From the NCBI GenBank assembly GCA_030538425.1, contig JAUNTZ010000026.1, positions 1 to 37,067 of the forward strand: 37,067 nt of DNA, written 5' to 3'. Origin of the DNA: Paracoccus sp. (in: a-proteobacteria) (GTDB taxonomy: Bacteria > Pseudomonadota > Alphaproteobacteria > Rhodobacterales > Rhodobacteraceae). The notes under the pieces are model-generated. The model saw only the letters and a program-made list of their open reading frames with translations, was not told the DNA's origin and ran no database searches. The translations under genes were made by a program, and so were the position numbers. Within the stretch, counting starts at the first letter, position 1. Each line of letters starts with the position of its first letter. Shown here one piece after another: positions 15,283 to 23,897 of the stretch.

Positions 15283-16599
15283 TCATCCCGAAACCGGCAG
15301 GCTGACCCGGAATGTCGCGCCGGGCGCGGCGTCAGCGACCACCACATCGCCGCCATGCGCCCGCGCAATGTCGCGCACCATTTTCAGGCCAAGCCCCGCG
15401 CCTGCGCCATGGGGGTTGCGGCGGAAGAAGGGCTCGAAGACGCGGGCGCGCTGAGGCTCGGGGATGCCGGGGCCTTGGTCCTGAACCTCGATCACGCCTG
15501 CGAGGCTCAGCCGCACGGTGATCGCGCCGCGCCCGCCGCCATGCTGCACCGCGTTCTGGATCAGGTTCACGACCATCCGGTCAAGCCCCGCGCGGTCGCC
15601 CTGAACCCAGACCGGCGCGTCGGGGCTGTCGAGCGACAGATCGTAGCCCTCGGCCAGCGCATAGGGCGCCAGATCGGCCACCGCATCGGACAGGACCGCG
15701 CGCAGATCAAGGCGCGTCAGGGTCAGGCCCGCCTGCCGGAAACGCTCAATCTCCAGCAATTGCCGGGCAAGGGCGGCAAGGCGGCGGGTGATCTGGCGCA
15801 GGCTTTCACGCTCGGCACTGGCAGGCAGGGCGTCAAGGCGCAGCTGGATGATCGCAATCGGGGTGCGCAGCTCATGCGCGGCGTTCATGAAGAACCGCTC
15901 GGTCGTCTCGAAGCCCGCATCCAGACGGCGCAGCGCCTCGTTCATGCCTTGGGCGAGCGGGACGATCTCACGCGGGAGGCCCTCGGTCGCCAGACGGCTG
16001 CCCCGGCTGTCATAGTCGATCCGCGCGACCTGCCGCGACAGGTCGGTGACGCGGCGCAGGCTGCGGCGGATGAAGGGCGGCACGCAAAGCAGGGTCAGCC
16101 CGATCAGCACCAGAGCGGGCACAAGCACGACGATATTCGCCAGAAAGATGCTGGCCCAGACATCGCTGATATAGCCGCCACCGCCTAGGATGATGGCCAT
16201 GTCGCCGATATGTTCGAACCGGGCGGTCAGGTGCGGGTCGGCATCCTCGCCGCGAATATCCATGACCTTGATGCGCGGTGCGTCGTCCATCATGGCCATC
16301 GCGAAGGGCGGCGGGGCGCCATGGGTCAGCCGAGCCTCCCCCGACTGGACGATGAACCACAGATCGGGCGAGGCATCCTGTATCCGCTGCAATTCCGCAT
16401 TCGGGGTCAGTATCAGCCCGCCCGCATCGCGCGCGGTTGACGCGGTGACCGCGCGGATCGCCTTTCCGCCGACGATCACACCCGAGGGTGAGGCATTGAA
16501 CACCAGCCCCACCGTCAGCGATGAGATCACCACAAAGATCAGGATTTGGAACAGGACCAGCCCGCGCGTGATCCGCCAGCGCAGCGAGGGCGCGCTCAT
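15283..16599 (-). CDS. Sensor histidine kinase
   Basis: The protein is 438 aa. There are two membrane segments (about 13-35 and 150-174) bounding a periplasmic sensor domain of about 115 residues, then a linker. The H-box is NAAHELRTPIAII with phospho-acceptor H242, and the ATPase part has NLIQNAVQHGG (346-356), DQGPGIP (374-380) and GAGAGLGL (398-405). Its start overlaps the response-regulator stop (16596-16599, ATGA), so the two form a coupled operon. The overall build resembles the QseC/TctE/PmrB group of kinases; the stimulus is unknown. Because the regulator's putative boxes precede an esterase operon, an envelope or ester-related signal is plausible. Confidence 0.93.
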   Translation of the reverse strand: MSAPSLRWRITRGLVLFQILIFVVISSLTVGLVFNASPSGVIVGGKAIRAVTASTARDAGGLILTPNAELQRIQDASPDLWFIVQSGEARLTHGAPPPFAMAMMDDAPRIKVMDIRGEDADPHLTARFEHIGDMAIILGGGGYISDVWASIFLANIVVLVPALVLIGLTLLCVPPFIRRSLRRVTDLSRQVARIDYDSRGSRLATEGLPREIVPLAQGMNEALRRLDAGFETTERFFMNAAHELRTPIAIIQLRLDALPASAERESLRQITRRLAALARQLLEIERFRQAGLTLTRLDLRAVLSDAVADLAPYALAEGYDLSLDSPDAPVWVQGDRAGLDRMVVNLIQNAVQHGGGRGAITVRLSLAGVIEVQDQGPGIPEPQRARVFEPFFRRNPHGAGAGLGLKMVRDIARAHGGDVVVADAAPGATFRVSLPVSG

Positions 16600-17273
16600 G
16601 CCCGGCCTGCATGGATGAAATAGCCGACGCCGCGCACATTATGGATCTCCACCCCTGCGCCTGCATCGGCCAGTTTCCGGCGCAGCCGCGACATATTCGC
16701 CTCAAGTGAGTTCGACTGGATCTCATCGTCGAACCCGTAAACCGCATCCTCCAGCGCCGATTTGACGACCGTGCGGCCGGGACGGCGCAAAAGCGTCTCA
16801 AGGATCAGCAATTCGCGCCGCGTCAGGTCGATCTTGGCGCCGCTGACGCGGACCTCGCGCGCATGGAGGTCATATTCCAGCGCGCCAAGGCGGATGGTTT
16901 CGGGCAGAACCTCGGGCGCGCGGCGCAGGACGGCGTTGATGCGGGCCAGAAGCTCGTCCAGCTCAAAGGGTTTGGGCAGGTAATCGTCGGCGCCGATATT
17001 CAGCCCGTCAATGCGCTGATGCGTCTCACCCAAGGCCGAGATCACGATTGACGGCACCGGGCGCGGGCGCGAACGCAGCAGCGGCACAAGGCTCAGCCCA
17101 TCGCCATCGGGCATCTGCCGGTCGATCAGCACGACGTCATGGACATTGTTCTCAAGCGCCTCGCGCGCGATCTCCAGACTGGGCGCGGTATCGACATTGA
17201 TGTTGTGACGCCGCAGGGCCGCGCCCAGGGCCTCGGCCATCTCGGGTTCGTCCTCAACAAGCAGCAATCGCAT
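16596..17273 (-). CDS. OmpR/PhoB-family response regulator (QseB/TctD-like)
   Basis: The protein is 225 aa from the ATG at 17273 (MRLLLVEDEP), with GGAGG six bases upstream; an earlier GTG at 17297 is less likely. The receiver domain (1-115) has acidic E7/D8, phospho-acceptor D51 (VLIDRQMP), S79 and K101 (LPKPFE). The C-terminal winged helix (about 125-222) has the usual RELLILETLLRRPG and SRLRRKL elements. It would be phosphorylated by the downstream kinase. A pair of GCGTAA half-sites 39-57 bases upstream suggests autoregulation, and an identical arrangement serves the divergent hydrolase operon. Confidence 0.94.
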   Translation of the reverse strand: MRLLLVEDEPEMAEALGAALRRHNINVDTAPSLEIAREALENNVHDVVLIDRQMPDGDGLSLVPLLRSRPRPVPSIVISALGETHQRIDGLNIGADDYLPKPFELDELLARINAVLRRAPEVLPETIRLGALEYDLHAREVRVSGAKIDLTRRELLILETLLRRPGRTVVKSALEDAVYGFDDEIQSNSLEANMSRLRRKLADAGAGVEIHNVRGVGYFIHAGRA

Positions 17274-17311
17274 CGGCGCCTCCGTTCTTTGGGTCACTCT
17301 GACGGGCCATC

Positions 17312-17373
17312 CTTACCGCAGGATTACGCGCGGCGGGAGGGAACCGGACGAAAAGGCGTAAGTTTCGCGTAAC
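17312..17373. promoter_or_regulatory. Two oppositely oriented response-regulator boxes in the divergent promoter
   Basis: Box 1 (17312-17330) reads on the minus strand CGCGTAATCCTGCGGTAAG, 39-57 bases before the regulator ATG. Box 2 (17355-17373) reads on the plus strand GGCGTAAGTTTCGCGTAAC, 40-58 bases before the first hydrolase ATG. Each is a pair of G(C/G)GTAA half-sites starting 11 bp apart, in the same orientation relative to its own gene. For the hydrolase operon a TATCAG-like -10 (about 17386) would lie one class-II distance downstream. The symmetry strongly suggests one regulator activating both directions. Confidence 0.7.
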
Positions 17374-17412
17374 AGTCGCGCCCTATCAGCGGGCAACCAT
17401 AACGAATCAAGG

Positions 17413-18378
17413 ATGACCCCATTGTTCCGTCTGACAGCCATTGCCGCTTTTGCCACCCTGTCGCTGATCCCCGCCGCGTCGAGCGCGCAAGGTATTGATT
17501 TCACGACTCATCATTACGCCACCAAGGACGGGCAGGATCTCTATCTGGACCTGATCGTCGATCCCTCGGCAGAGAGCGACGGCCCGCGCCCGGTGATCAT
17601 CTATTCCTTTGGCGGCGGTTGGGAAGAAGGCGACCGTGGCTCCGAGGACGACGCCGAAATGTGGGCGCCCTTCCTCTCCGAAGGCTATGCGGTGGTCGCC
17701 ATCGACTATCGGTTGGGCGTCCGCGATGCCAAGCAATCGGGCGAGTTTAACGATGAAAACGGCACCGAGATCTATCTGCGCGCGATTGAATGGGGGGTCG
17801 AGGATCTCTTCGACGCGACCCGCTTTGTCGTGGATCACGCGGATGAGTGGAACTTGAACGCCGATCAGATCGTGACCTTGGGCGGAAGCGCCGGGGCCAC
17901 AAATTCGCTGGTCGCGGAGTATCACGCGGCGAATGCCACCCCGCTGGCGCAGGCGCATCTGCCCGATGGGTTCCGCTATGCGGGCGTGATCTCGATGGCA
18001 GGCGCCTTCTGGCTGCCCGAAGGCACGCCGCTGGAATTCGCCGCGCGGCCTGCGCCGATCATGTTCTTTCACGGCGCGCAGGACTGGCTTGTGACCTATG
18101 ATGAGGTGCAGGGGGATTTCGCGGGCTATGGCCCGGCCTATTATGTCCGCGAATTCGCCGGGCCGGATTATCCGAAATGGTTCGTCGATTACCCGCAGGG
18201 CGACCACATGCTGGCCGCGCTGCCGATCATGACCCGCCAGCCCGAGATGCTGGCCTTTCTGGAGCGTCTGGCGATCGGGCGCGAGGAGCTGTCCATCCAC
18301 ACCATCGAGGAAGCGACCTTTCCCGCCTCTTTCGAGGGGCTGATGAAAAAGCTTGAGGCTGAGGGGCAGGACCGCTGA
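17413..18378 (+). CDS. Secreted alpha/beta hydrolase (carboxylesterase type)
   Basis: The protein is 321 aa, first gene of a four-hydrolase operon. A Sec signal peptide (residues 1 to about 25, ending SSAQG) exports it. The fold is that of carbohydrate- or lipid-acting esterases. The oxyanion motif is FGGGW (67-71, in place of HGGGW), the nucleophile elbow GGSAGA has S159, and the likely acid and base are D224 (HGAQDW) and H265 (QGDHML). The start is preceded by AAGGATG only, and the next in-frame Met is far inside. The substrate is unknown; exported location and HGGGW-type loop fit acyl-ester side chains of polymers or small esters. The two-component box 40-58 bases upstream suggests induced expression. 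Confidence 0.88.
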   Translation: MTPLFRLTAIAAFATLSLIPAASSAQGIDFTTHHYATKDGQDLYLDLIVDPSAESDGPRPVIIYSFGGGWEEGDRGSEDDAEMWAPFLSEGYAVVAIDYRLGVRDAKQSGEFNDENGTEIYLRAIEWGVEDLFDATRFVVDHADEWNLNADQIVTLGGSAGATNSLVAEYHAANATPLAQAHLPDGFRYAGVISMAGAFWLPEGTPLEFAARPAPIMFFHGAQDWLVTYDEVQGDFAGYGPAYYVREFAGPDYPKWFVDYPQGDHMLAALPIMTRQPEMLAFLERLAIGREELSIHTIEEATFPASFEGLMKKLEAEGQDR

Positions 18379-18379
18379 G

Positions 18380-19282
18380 ATGCTGAAACGGATCAAACTG
18401 GCGGCGCTGGGCGTGATGCTGGCGGGGCTTGCGGCCTGCGGCTGGACGCCCGCCCCCGATTACGCCGCGAAAGGCCCGGTTGAGATGTCCTTCATGGCGC
18501 GCGGCCCCTGGCAGGTCTCGCGCAGCAATAGCGGTGAGGCTTGCACAAGCAAGGGCCAAAGCTGCGAGATCTGGGCCCCCACCGGCCCTGCACCGGACAC
18601 CGCCCCCGGCTTGCGCGGCGGGCGTCACCCGGTGGTCGCATGGGCGAACGGCTCGGGCCAGATGCCCGAGGTTTACACGCAGTTTCTGGAGCATCTGGCC
18701 TCATGGGGCTTTGTCGTGATCGCGCCGCGCGACGACATGACCGGCAACGGCCAGACGGTTTTCGATGCCGCGCAATATATCATCCGGCAGGGCGATAACC
18801 CCGCCAGCCCGTTTCATGGCCGCATCGACCGCGACCGTATGGCGGCGCTTGGTCACTCGCAGGGCGCGTCCTCGGTCGCGGCGCTGCATGCGCGCAATGC
18901 GCCGCTGTTTCGCAGCTATATGGCCTATCACATCTCACCCGGCTGGTTCGCCCGCTGGTGCTGCGGCGTCGATCAGGCCAGCTATGCGGGACTGGTGCCG
19001 CGCGGCTCGATCTTTCACTGGAACAGTCAGGTCGATGGCGGCAATCCCGACTGGTATGAGGCCGTGGGCGGCCCCGCCCCCAAAGCCTTCGCCCTGCTGC
19101 GCCATGCCGGCCACGAGGCCATCGGCCCCCGCCCGCGCCCCTATCTGGGTTATTCGACCGCCTGGCTGATGTGGCAGTTGAACGGCGACCGCCGCGCCGC
19201 GGCCGCCTTTGCGCCGGGGGATGAGTTTTTCAATGAAAGCATCAGTTGGGCTGACAGCCGCGCCGCGCGCACCGGGCTTTGA
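18380..19282 (+). CDS. Lipoprotein alpha/beta hydrolase
   Basis: The protein is 300 aa from the ATG at 18380, one base after the stop of the preceding gene, with AGGA upstream. A lipobox (LAGLAAC, Cys20) indicates a membrane-anchored lipoprotein. The layout is that of the chlorophyllase/cutinase-like hydrolase group (PHA- and polyester-hydrolase relatives): VVAWANGSG as oxyanion region (86-93), nucleophile elbow GHSQGAS with S160, a late RHAGHEAIG His. The conserved CEIWAP and paired cysteines may make disulfides. Related enzymes act on short-chain esters and some polyesters; the actual substrate is unknown. Second gene of the operon. Confidence 0.86.
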   Translation: MLKRIKLAALGVMLAGLAACGWTPAPDYAAKGPVEMSFMARGPWQVSRSNSGEACTSKGQSCEIWAPTGPAPDTAPGLRGGRHPVVAWANGSGQMPEVYTQFLEHLASWGFVVIAPRDDMTGNGQTVFDAAQYIIRQGDNPASPFHGRIDRDRMAALGHSQGASSVAALHARNAPLFRSYMAYHISPGWFARWCCGVDQASYAGLVPRGSIFHWNSQVDGGNPDWYEAVGGPAPKAFALLRHAGHEAIGPRPRPYLGYSTAWLMWQLNGDRRAAAAFAPGDEFFNESISWADSRAARTGL

Positions 19283-19299
19283 CCGCGAAAGGAGATATG

Positions 19300-20181
19300 A
19301 TGAAAACGCCAATTCTTGCCCTTGCCGCCTGCCTTCTGGCGATGGCGACCCACGCCACAGCCGCGCCGCAAATCGCGGATGCCATACCGCTTTACGGCGC
19401 GGACAATCCCGGCAGCCCGGATGACGAGATGCTGACCGGATCGGGCCGCGATCTGCGCAACGTCACCTATCCGACGCTGACGCCGGTTCTGCCCGCGCCC
19501 GGCACCGCCAACGGCGCGGCGGTGATCGTGGCACCGGGTGGCGGCTTTTTGTTCCTGTCAATGGACAGCGAGGGTTTGGATGTGGCGCAAGCATTGGCCG
19601 ATCAGGGCGTGACGGGTTTTGTGCTGAAATACCGGCTCAACCCGACGCCTGCGGACCAAGGGGCCTATGCGCGGGAGCTGTTCAGCGTGATTTTGGGCGC
19701 AAGCGGCATCGGTCCCGCGCCGGATCTGGACCCGGCCGAGGCCCGCGATGATGCCACTGCGGCGATTGATCTGCTGCGCAACCGGGCCGAGGACTGGGAG
19801 ATCGACCCGGAACGCGTGGGCATTATCGGCTTTTCCGCCGGGGCGATTGCGGCGCGGGATGCGGTGCTGCATGGCGCCTCGCCTGATTTTCTGGGCCTGA
19901 TCTATGGCCCGATGGAGGCGGTCGAGGTGCCCGAGGGCGCGCCTCCGCTTTTCACCGCTTTGGCCATGGATGACGGCATGTTCAGCCGTGGCGATTTCGG
20001 GCTGGCCACCGCCTGGCGCGACGCCGGGCGCCCGGTCGAGCTGCATGTCTATCAAAGCGGCGGCCACGGATTCGGCCTTGGCAAACCGGGCGAAACGAAC
20101 GCCCTGCTGATACCGCAATTTATGGCTTGGCTGGAGATGCAGGGCTTTGTGCCCGGTGACGATGCCCTACAGCCAGAATAA
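19300..20181 (+). CDS. Exported alpha/beta hydrolase (acetyl/xylan-esterase-like)
   Basis: The protein is 293 aa from the ATG at 19300, with AAAGGAG upstream; a tandem ATG at 19297 is possible. The signal peptide ends near THATAAPQ. The oxyanion loop is VAPGGGFLF (77-85), the nucleophile elbow GFSAGA has S179, the acid is likely the D of AMDDGMF and the base the H of GGHGFG. The pattern matches the esterase group often annotated as acetyl esterase, or as esterase fused to xylanases, which removes acetyl groups from sugars. Third gene of the operon, 17 bases after the second. The substrate is inferred only at family level. Confidence 0.86.
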   Translation: MKTPILALAACLLAMATHATAAPQIADAIPLYGADNPGSPDDEMLTGSGRDLRNVTYPTLTPVLPAPGTANGAAVIVAPGGGFLFLSMDSEGLDVAQALADQGVTGFVLKYRLNPTPADQGAYARELFSVILGASGIGPAPDLDPAEARDDATAAIDLLRNRAEDWEIDPERVGIIGFSAGAIAARDAVLHGASPDFLGLIYGPMEAVEVPEGAPPLFTALAMDDGMFSRGDFGLATAWRDAGRPVELHVYQSGGHGFGLGKPGETNALLIPQFMAWLEMQGFVPGDDALQPE

Positions 20182-20193
20182 GAAAGGAAAGCC

Positions 20194-21339
20194 ATGACAA
20201 CCGGAAACCCCCTGCGCACAACCCGCCGCCTGCTTGGCCGCAGCGCGAAAATCATCGCCTTCGCCACGCTTGCCGTTGTCGCTCTGGTCGCTCTGGCGGG
20301 GTTCCTCTGGATCAGGTCGGTGCAGGAGAGCTTTCCCGAACTGACGGGCTCGCCTGAGATCGGGACATGGTATGGCATCTACCCCGAAGGCGCGCGCTCG
20401 GCCCTGGGTGAGCCCTATCACGGCATCTTCAGACGCGGTTCGTCGAATAATGTGATGGTGCTGTTCAATGGCGGCGGTGCCGCTGTGGATGCTCAGACCG
20501 CCTCTGGCCCGGATCGCGCCTTCAACACGGATACGGGCGGCGATGTTCTGGCCCGGCTTGGCCTTGGCAGCGACGATGCTGCCAACCCTTTCGCCGATTG
20601 GACCGTCATTAACCTGCCCTACACGACCGGAGATTTCCACATCGGTGCGGGGGATTTCACCTTTCAGAACGCCGATGGTGAGACCGAGACGCTCCACCAT
20701 AACGGCTTCCTGAATTTTGATCTGGTGATGGCAGAGATCATGCCGCATCTGCCCGCGCCCGAGCGCCTGCTGATCTCGGGCTATTCGGCTGGAGGCTTTG
20801 CCGCCGCTCTGATGGCCGATCACGTCATGGGCTATTTTCCCGAGACGAGTGATGTGACCGTCGCGGTGGACAGCGCGCTGTTGCTCAACGACGACTGGCA
20901 CGGCATCGCTGCGAATATCTGGCAGCCACCGGCTGAGATCACCCGGCAGATCACCGGCGATAACCTGACGTTGGACGCACTGACGGCGCTTGCGGCGGAT
21001 CATCCGCAGGTGAAGGTGCTGTTCCTGTCCTCAATCCGCGACGATGCGCTGGTCGAGGTGCAGGAATATTTCGACACCGGCACCATGCGCAAGACCTCTG
21101 CGGGCGGCGATGCTTATGAGGCGGCTTTGGCCGATTTCGTGCGAGCCCTGCGCGCGGCGGTGCCGAATACGGCGTTCTACATCTTCGATACCGAACGGAG
21201 CGAGGAAAACCTGACCTTTCACACCGCGCTGCTGCTGTTCTCCTTCACCGAGGGTCTGGCGCCGATCACCCCCGCGCAATGGATTGCAAATGCGGTGAAC
21301 GGCCAGATTGAGGATGTCGGGCTGGACTTGCTGCCTTAA
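20194..21339 (+). CDS. Membrane-anchored pectinacetylesterase-like hydrolase
   Basis: The protein is 381 aa, the fourth and last hydrolase of the operon, 12 bases after the third, with AAAGGAAA as ribosome site. An uncleaved-looking N-terminal membrane segment (residues 20-40) with a positive flank anchors it facing the periplasm. The text is that of the pectinacetylesterase/Notum superfamily: VLFNGGGA oxyanion loop (89-96), LPYTTGDFHIG (141-151, usual PYCTGD-x-H-x-G), GFLNFDLVMAEI, and nucleophile elbow GYSAGG with S198. Known relatives deacetylate pectin or deacylate palmitoleoylated protein. It is divergent in fold detail from the three upstream hydrolases, so the operon joins different esterase families rather than duplicates. 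Confidence 0.86.
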   Translation: MTTGNPLRTTRRLLGRSAKIIAFATLAVVALVALAGFLWIRSVQESFPELTGSPEIGTWYGIYPEGARSALGEPYHGIFRRGSSNNVMVLFNGGGAAVDAQTASGPDRAFNTDTGGDVLARLGLGSDDAANPFADWTVINLPYTTGDFHIGAGDFTFQNADGETETLHHNGFLNFDLVMAEIMPHLPAPERLLISGYSAGGFAAALMADHVMGYFPETSDVTVAVDSALLLNDDWHGIAANIWQPPAEITRQITGDNLTLDALTALAADHPQVKVLFLSSIRDDALVEVQEYFDTGTMRKTSAGGDAYEAALADFVRALRAAVPNTAFYIFDTERSEENLTFHTALLLFSFTEGLAPITPAQWIANAVNGQIEDVGLDLLP

Positions 21340-21363
21340 AATAATAATCTTGGGCCGCTATAT

Positions 21364-21398
21364 TGGGTTGGGCTTCATATCCATTTGATCCCAACCCA
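21364..21398. terminator. Inverted repeat between the convergent hydrolase operon and amine oxidase gene
   Basis: TGGGTTGGG (21364-21372) and CCCAACCCA (21390-21398) form a perfect 9-bp stem with a 17-base AT-rich loop. It lies between two convergent transcripts. There is no long T-tract in either direction, so efficiency is uncertain. Confidence 0.5.
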
Positions 21399-21444
21399 TT
21401 TGGGCAAATCCATATTCATCAGCCATTCCAGACTTGCAACGGGG

Positions 21445-22806
21445 TCAGCCCCCGATTTCAGCTGCCGCGCGCTGTCCCGATAGCAGGGCGCCGTGCACGG
21501 TCGCAAACATCTGCTTGTGCGTTGCTTCACCGGCGAAAAACACTCGGTCCGAAATGGGCGCGGCCAGATCGTCACGTATTGCGGGGCTGGACCCGACCGT
21601 GTGGAACGAATAGCCACCCAGACTATACGGGTCCTGACCCCAGCGGGTAATTTGAAAATCGACCGGGTCGGGTATATTATTTCCAAAGATCAGCTTGAGC
21701 CGGGCCATGGCACTCGCGACGATTTCAGCATCATCCCAATCCTCGATTTGACGCGCAAAGCCACCTGCATTGAAGCCAAGCAAAATGGGTTTTCCCGTCA
21801 GCCGCGCCAGATTGAGCCATTGACTCCATTGGCCATGCTGGGACAATGGCGGAACATATTCCATCCAGTCTTCTTGCGGCCAGAACTGATTTGGAAAATA
21901 CAGATAGCATTTATTGAAATGGCCCATACCAAGCTTATTGATCGCGACCATCTTTCGATCCGACAAAGCGGGGACGAACCGAATGGCCCCGGCTTTCAGC
22001 ACGCCCAGCGGCACCGTCACCAGAACACGGTCAGCGATAAAGCTACCCCTATTGGTCATGATACGGATTTCAGGCATGGTTGAATCAATTTCATTCACCA
22101 CATGCCCCAATCGCACATTCAGACCACGCGCCAGATAATTCGTCAAATCCTGATAGCCATTGGCGAATATCGCATCGGCGCCCTGGTATCCCTCCATACT
22201 GTCAAACCAATAGGTCGATATCTCGTCCCGACTGCCTGCATATTCCTGCTCGACAGTGCTGTTTGTAATGAACGATATAAGTTCCTTATCGGCGAGGTCG
22301 AGACTGTCCCAATTCAATTGATTTTCGACTGTCACCCTGACCGAACGATCAACTTCAAGGTCTTGGCCATGTTCCAAAGCCCTCTCATGCGCAATCTTGA
22401 GCGCGGACAAATGTGCAAGACGGGCAGCATTCATCGGCTGTCCGTTTGATTCATAAAAAACCACGCTGTTATAACTGGTCGTAATCAGCTTTGCGCCAGC
22501 GTCATGGGCGAGTGGCGTAAGTGGATTCCCATCCAGCTCATGGATCCAGGACGCGCCAAGATCGACAGGCGCATCGGCCCAGGCTGCACTTGTCCAGGTG
22601 CGACCGCCCAGCCGGTTGCGCGCCTCCAGCACGATGACCTCATGGCCGCGCCCGACCAACTGCCGGGCGGCGACCAGACCCGCCATTCCCGCGCCGATCA
22701 CGATCACCTTGAGCGGATTCTGCGTTGCGCCCGCCCGCCTGGCTCCCGCCGTCGTGGCCATGGCCGCAGTCGCGACGGCGGTATTGAGTAAAGTGCGGCG
22801 TCGCAT
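21445..22806 (-). CDS. Tat-exported flavin monoamine/polyamine oxidase
   Basis: The protein is 453 aa from the ATG at 22806, with GGAGG upstream; the longer open frame is spurious. The N-terminus MRRRTLLNTAVATAAMATTAG looks like a twin-arginine signal. VIVIGAGMAGLVAARQL (35-51), E61 and RLGGRT (65-70) form the FAD-binding fold. LTNYLARGLNVRLGHVV and RVFFAGEATHKQMFATVHGA near the C-terminus are typical of flavin amine oxidases. It would oxidise an amine to an aldehyde with H2O2 in the periplasm; the amine is not predictable. Codon and base use is clearly more AT-rich than the flanking genes, suggesting recent acquisition. It has no operon partner and is convergent with the hydrolase operon. 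Confidence 0.87.
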   Translation of the reverse strand: MRRRTLLNTAVATAAMATTAGARRAGATQNPLKVIVIGAGMAGLVAARQLVGRGHEVIVLEARNRLGGRTWTSAAWADAPVDLGASWIHELDGNPLTPLAHDAGAKLITTSYNSVVFYESNGQPMNAARLAHLSALKIAHERALEHGQDLEVDRSVRVTVENQLNWDSLDLADKELISFITNSTVEQEYAGSRDEISTYWFDSMEGYQGADAIFANGYQDLTNYLARGLNVRLGHVVNEIDSTMPEIRIMTNRGSFIADRVLVTVPLGVLKAGAIRFVPALSDRKMVAINKLGMGHFNKCYLYFPNQFWPQEDWMEYVPPLSQHGQWSQWLNLARLTGKPILLGFNAGGFARQIEDWDDAEIVASAMARLKLIFGNNIPDPVDFQITRWGQDPYSLGGYSFHTVGSSPAIRDDLAAPISDRVFFAGEATHKQMFATVHGALLSGQRAAAEIGG

Positions 22807-23111
22807 GGGTTGGGCCTCCTCCGTTTGCAGGGTAAGGTTAGCGACTGGCGGTCGCAGGTCAACGCGTCGTTGCGGTCCGTTGAGTTTATCGGCCCGCCGC
22901 CTATCTTGTTGCCAGAGTGGCATCAGTAGGATCGCGAAGAGGCACAAATGACGGCCATCGCGGCCCCGGCGCGGTTGCGGTGACAACCGGCACGGCCAAG
23001 GGGAAAGGAAGTGACCCCAAGATGGGCCGAAAACGCATCCTCTGGGCGGCCCATGACATGGTCCTGAAACGCCCCGCGCTGGCATGATGATTACAAAAAG
23101 GAGTTTGCAAA
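22807..23111. other. Intergenic region between amine oxidase and SDR genes
   Basis: Divergent promoter space of 305 bases. The SDR gene has its ribosome site (AAGGAG) at the right end, the oxidase its GGAGG at the left. I find no convincing small gene, RNA or palindrome in between. Confidence 0.4.
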
Positions 23112-23897
23112 ATGGATGGCACCGCAAGACCGCTTGCCCTTGTCACCGGCGGATCTGCCGGGATTGGGCTTGAACTGGCAAAACTGCTGGCGGCGGGCGG
23201 ATATGAGCTGATCGTGACCGGCAGCAGCGACCGCACCGCCAAGGCCGCCCAAGACCTGCGCGCGACGGGCGTGCCGGTCACGCCGGTGCAGTCCGACCTG
23301 TCCACGCCCGAAGGGGTTGCCTCTGTCGTGGCAGCCGTCGGCACGCGCCCGCTGGACGCGCTGATCCTGAATGCGGGCATTGCCACCGGCGGGGCGTCGT
23401 TTCTGGATATGCCGCTGGAGCGGCATCTGGGCCTGATCGACCTGAATATCGGCAGCACGGTGCGGCTGTGCCATGCGCTTTTGCCCAATGTGATCGCAGC
23501 AGAGGGCAAGGTTCTGATGGTCAGCTCGCTTTCGGCGACGACGCCCACGCCCTATGAAGGGGTTTACGGGCCGTCAAAATCCTTCATGACCTCCTTCGGC
23601 CACGGTCTACGAGAGGAATTGCGGGGCACCGGTGTCACGGTCACGATCCTGCATCCCGGCGCGACCGCCACCGATTTTCACGCCCGCGCCGGGATGGGCG
23701 CGACCGGGTTTGGCGACAATAGCTGGAAAAACGACCCAGCCCTGATTGCCCGGCAAGGCTATGAGGCGATGCTGGCGGAGGTGACCTCGCTGATCGGCGG
23801 AGATGCCGAGACGCAACAAGCGGGCGAGGACCACAAGCGCCTGTCCGAGGAAGAAAAAGCCCGCCGCCACGCGGAAATGGCAAGGCCGAGGCGGTAG
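23112..23897 (+). CDS. Short-chain dehydrogenase/reductase
   Basis: The protein is 261 aa, with AAGGAG nine bases before the ATG. It is a classical SDR: TGGSAGIG cofactor motif (12-19), NAG (87-89), catalytic S139, Y152 and K156 (YGPSK). The C-terminal tail (about 225-261) is unusually charged. The DltE-like subgroup with FMTSFGHGLREEL acts on many alcohols and ketones, so no substrate can be named. It stands alone between two intergenic stretches, divergent from the amine oxidase. NADP preference is plausible but not certain because the beta-2 end (TGSSDR) is basic. Confidence 0.9.
   Translation: MDGTARPLALVTGGSAGIGLELAKLLAAGGYELIVTGSSDRTAKAAQDLRATGVPVTPVQSDLSTPEGVASVVAAVGTRPLDALILNAGIATGGASFLDMPLERHLGLIDLNIGSTVRLCHALLPNVIAAEGKVLMVSSLSATTPTPYEGVYGPSKSFMTSFGHGLREELRGTGVTVTILHPGATATDFHARAGMGATGFGDNSWKNDPALIARQGYEAMLAEVTSLIGGDAETQQAGEDHKRLSEEEKARRHAEMARPRR

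Noticed and set aside
16010-16801. A second frame inside the kinase and regulator genes
   Set aside because: Same-strand shadow of the histidine kinase; no ribosome site or domain.
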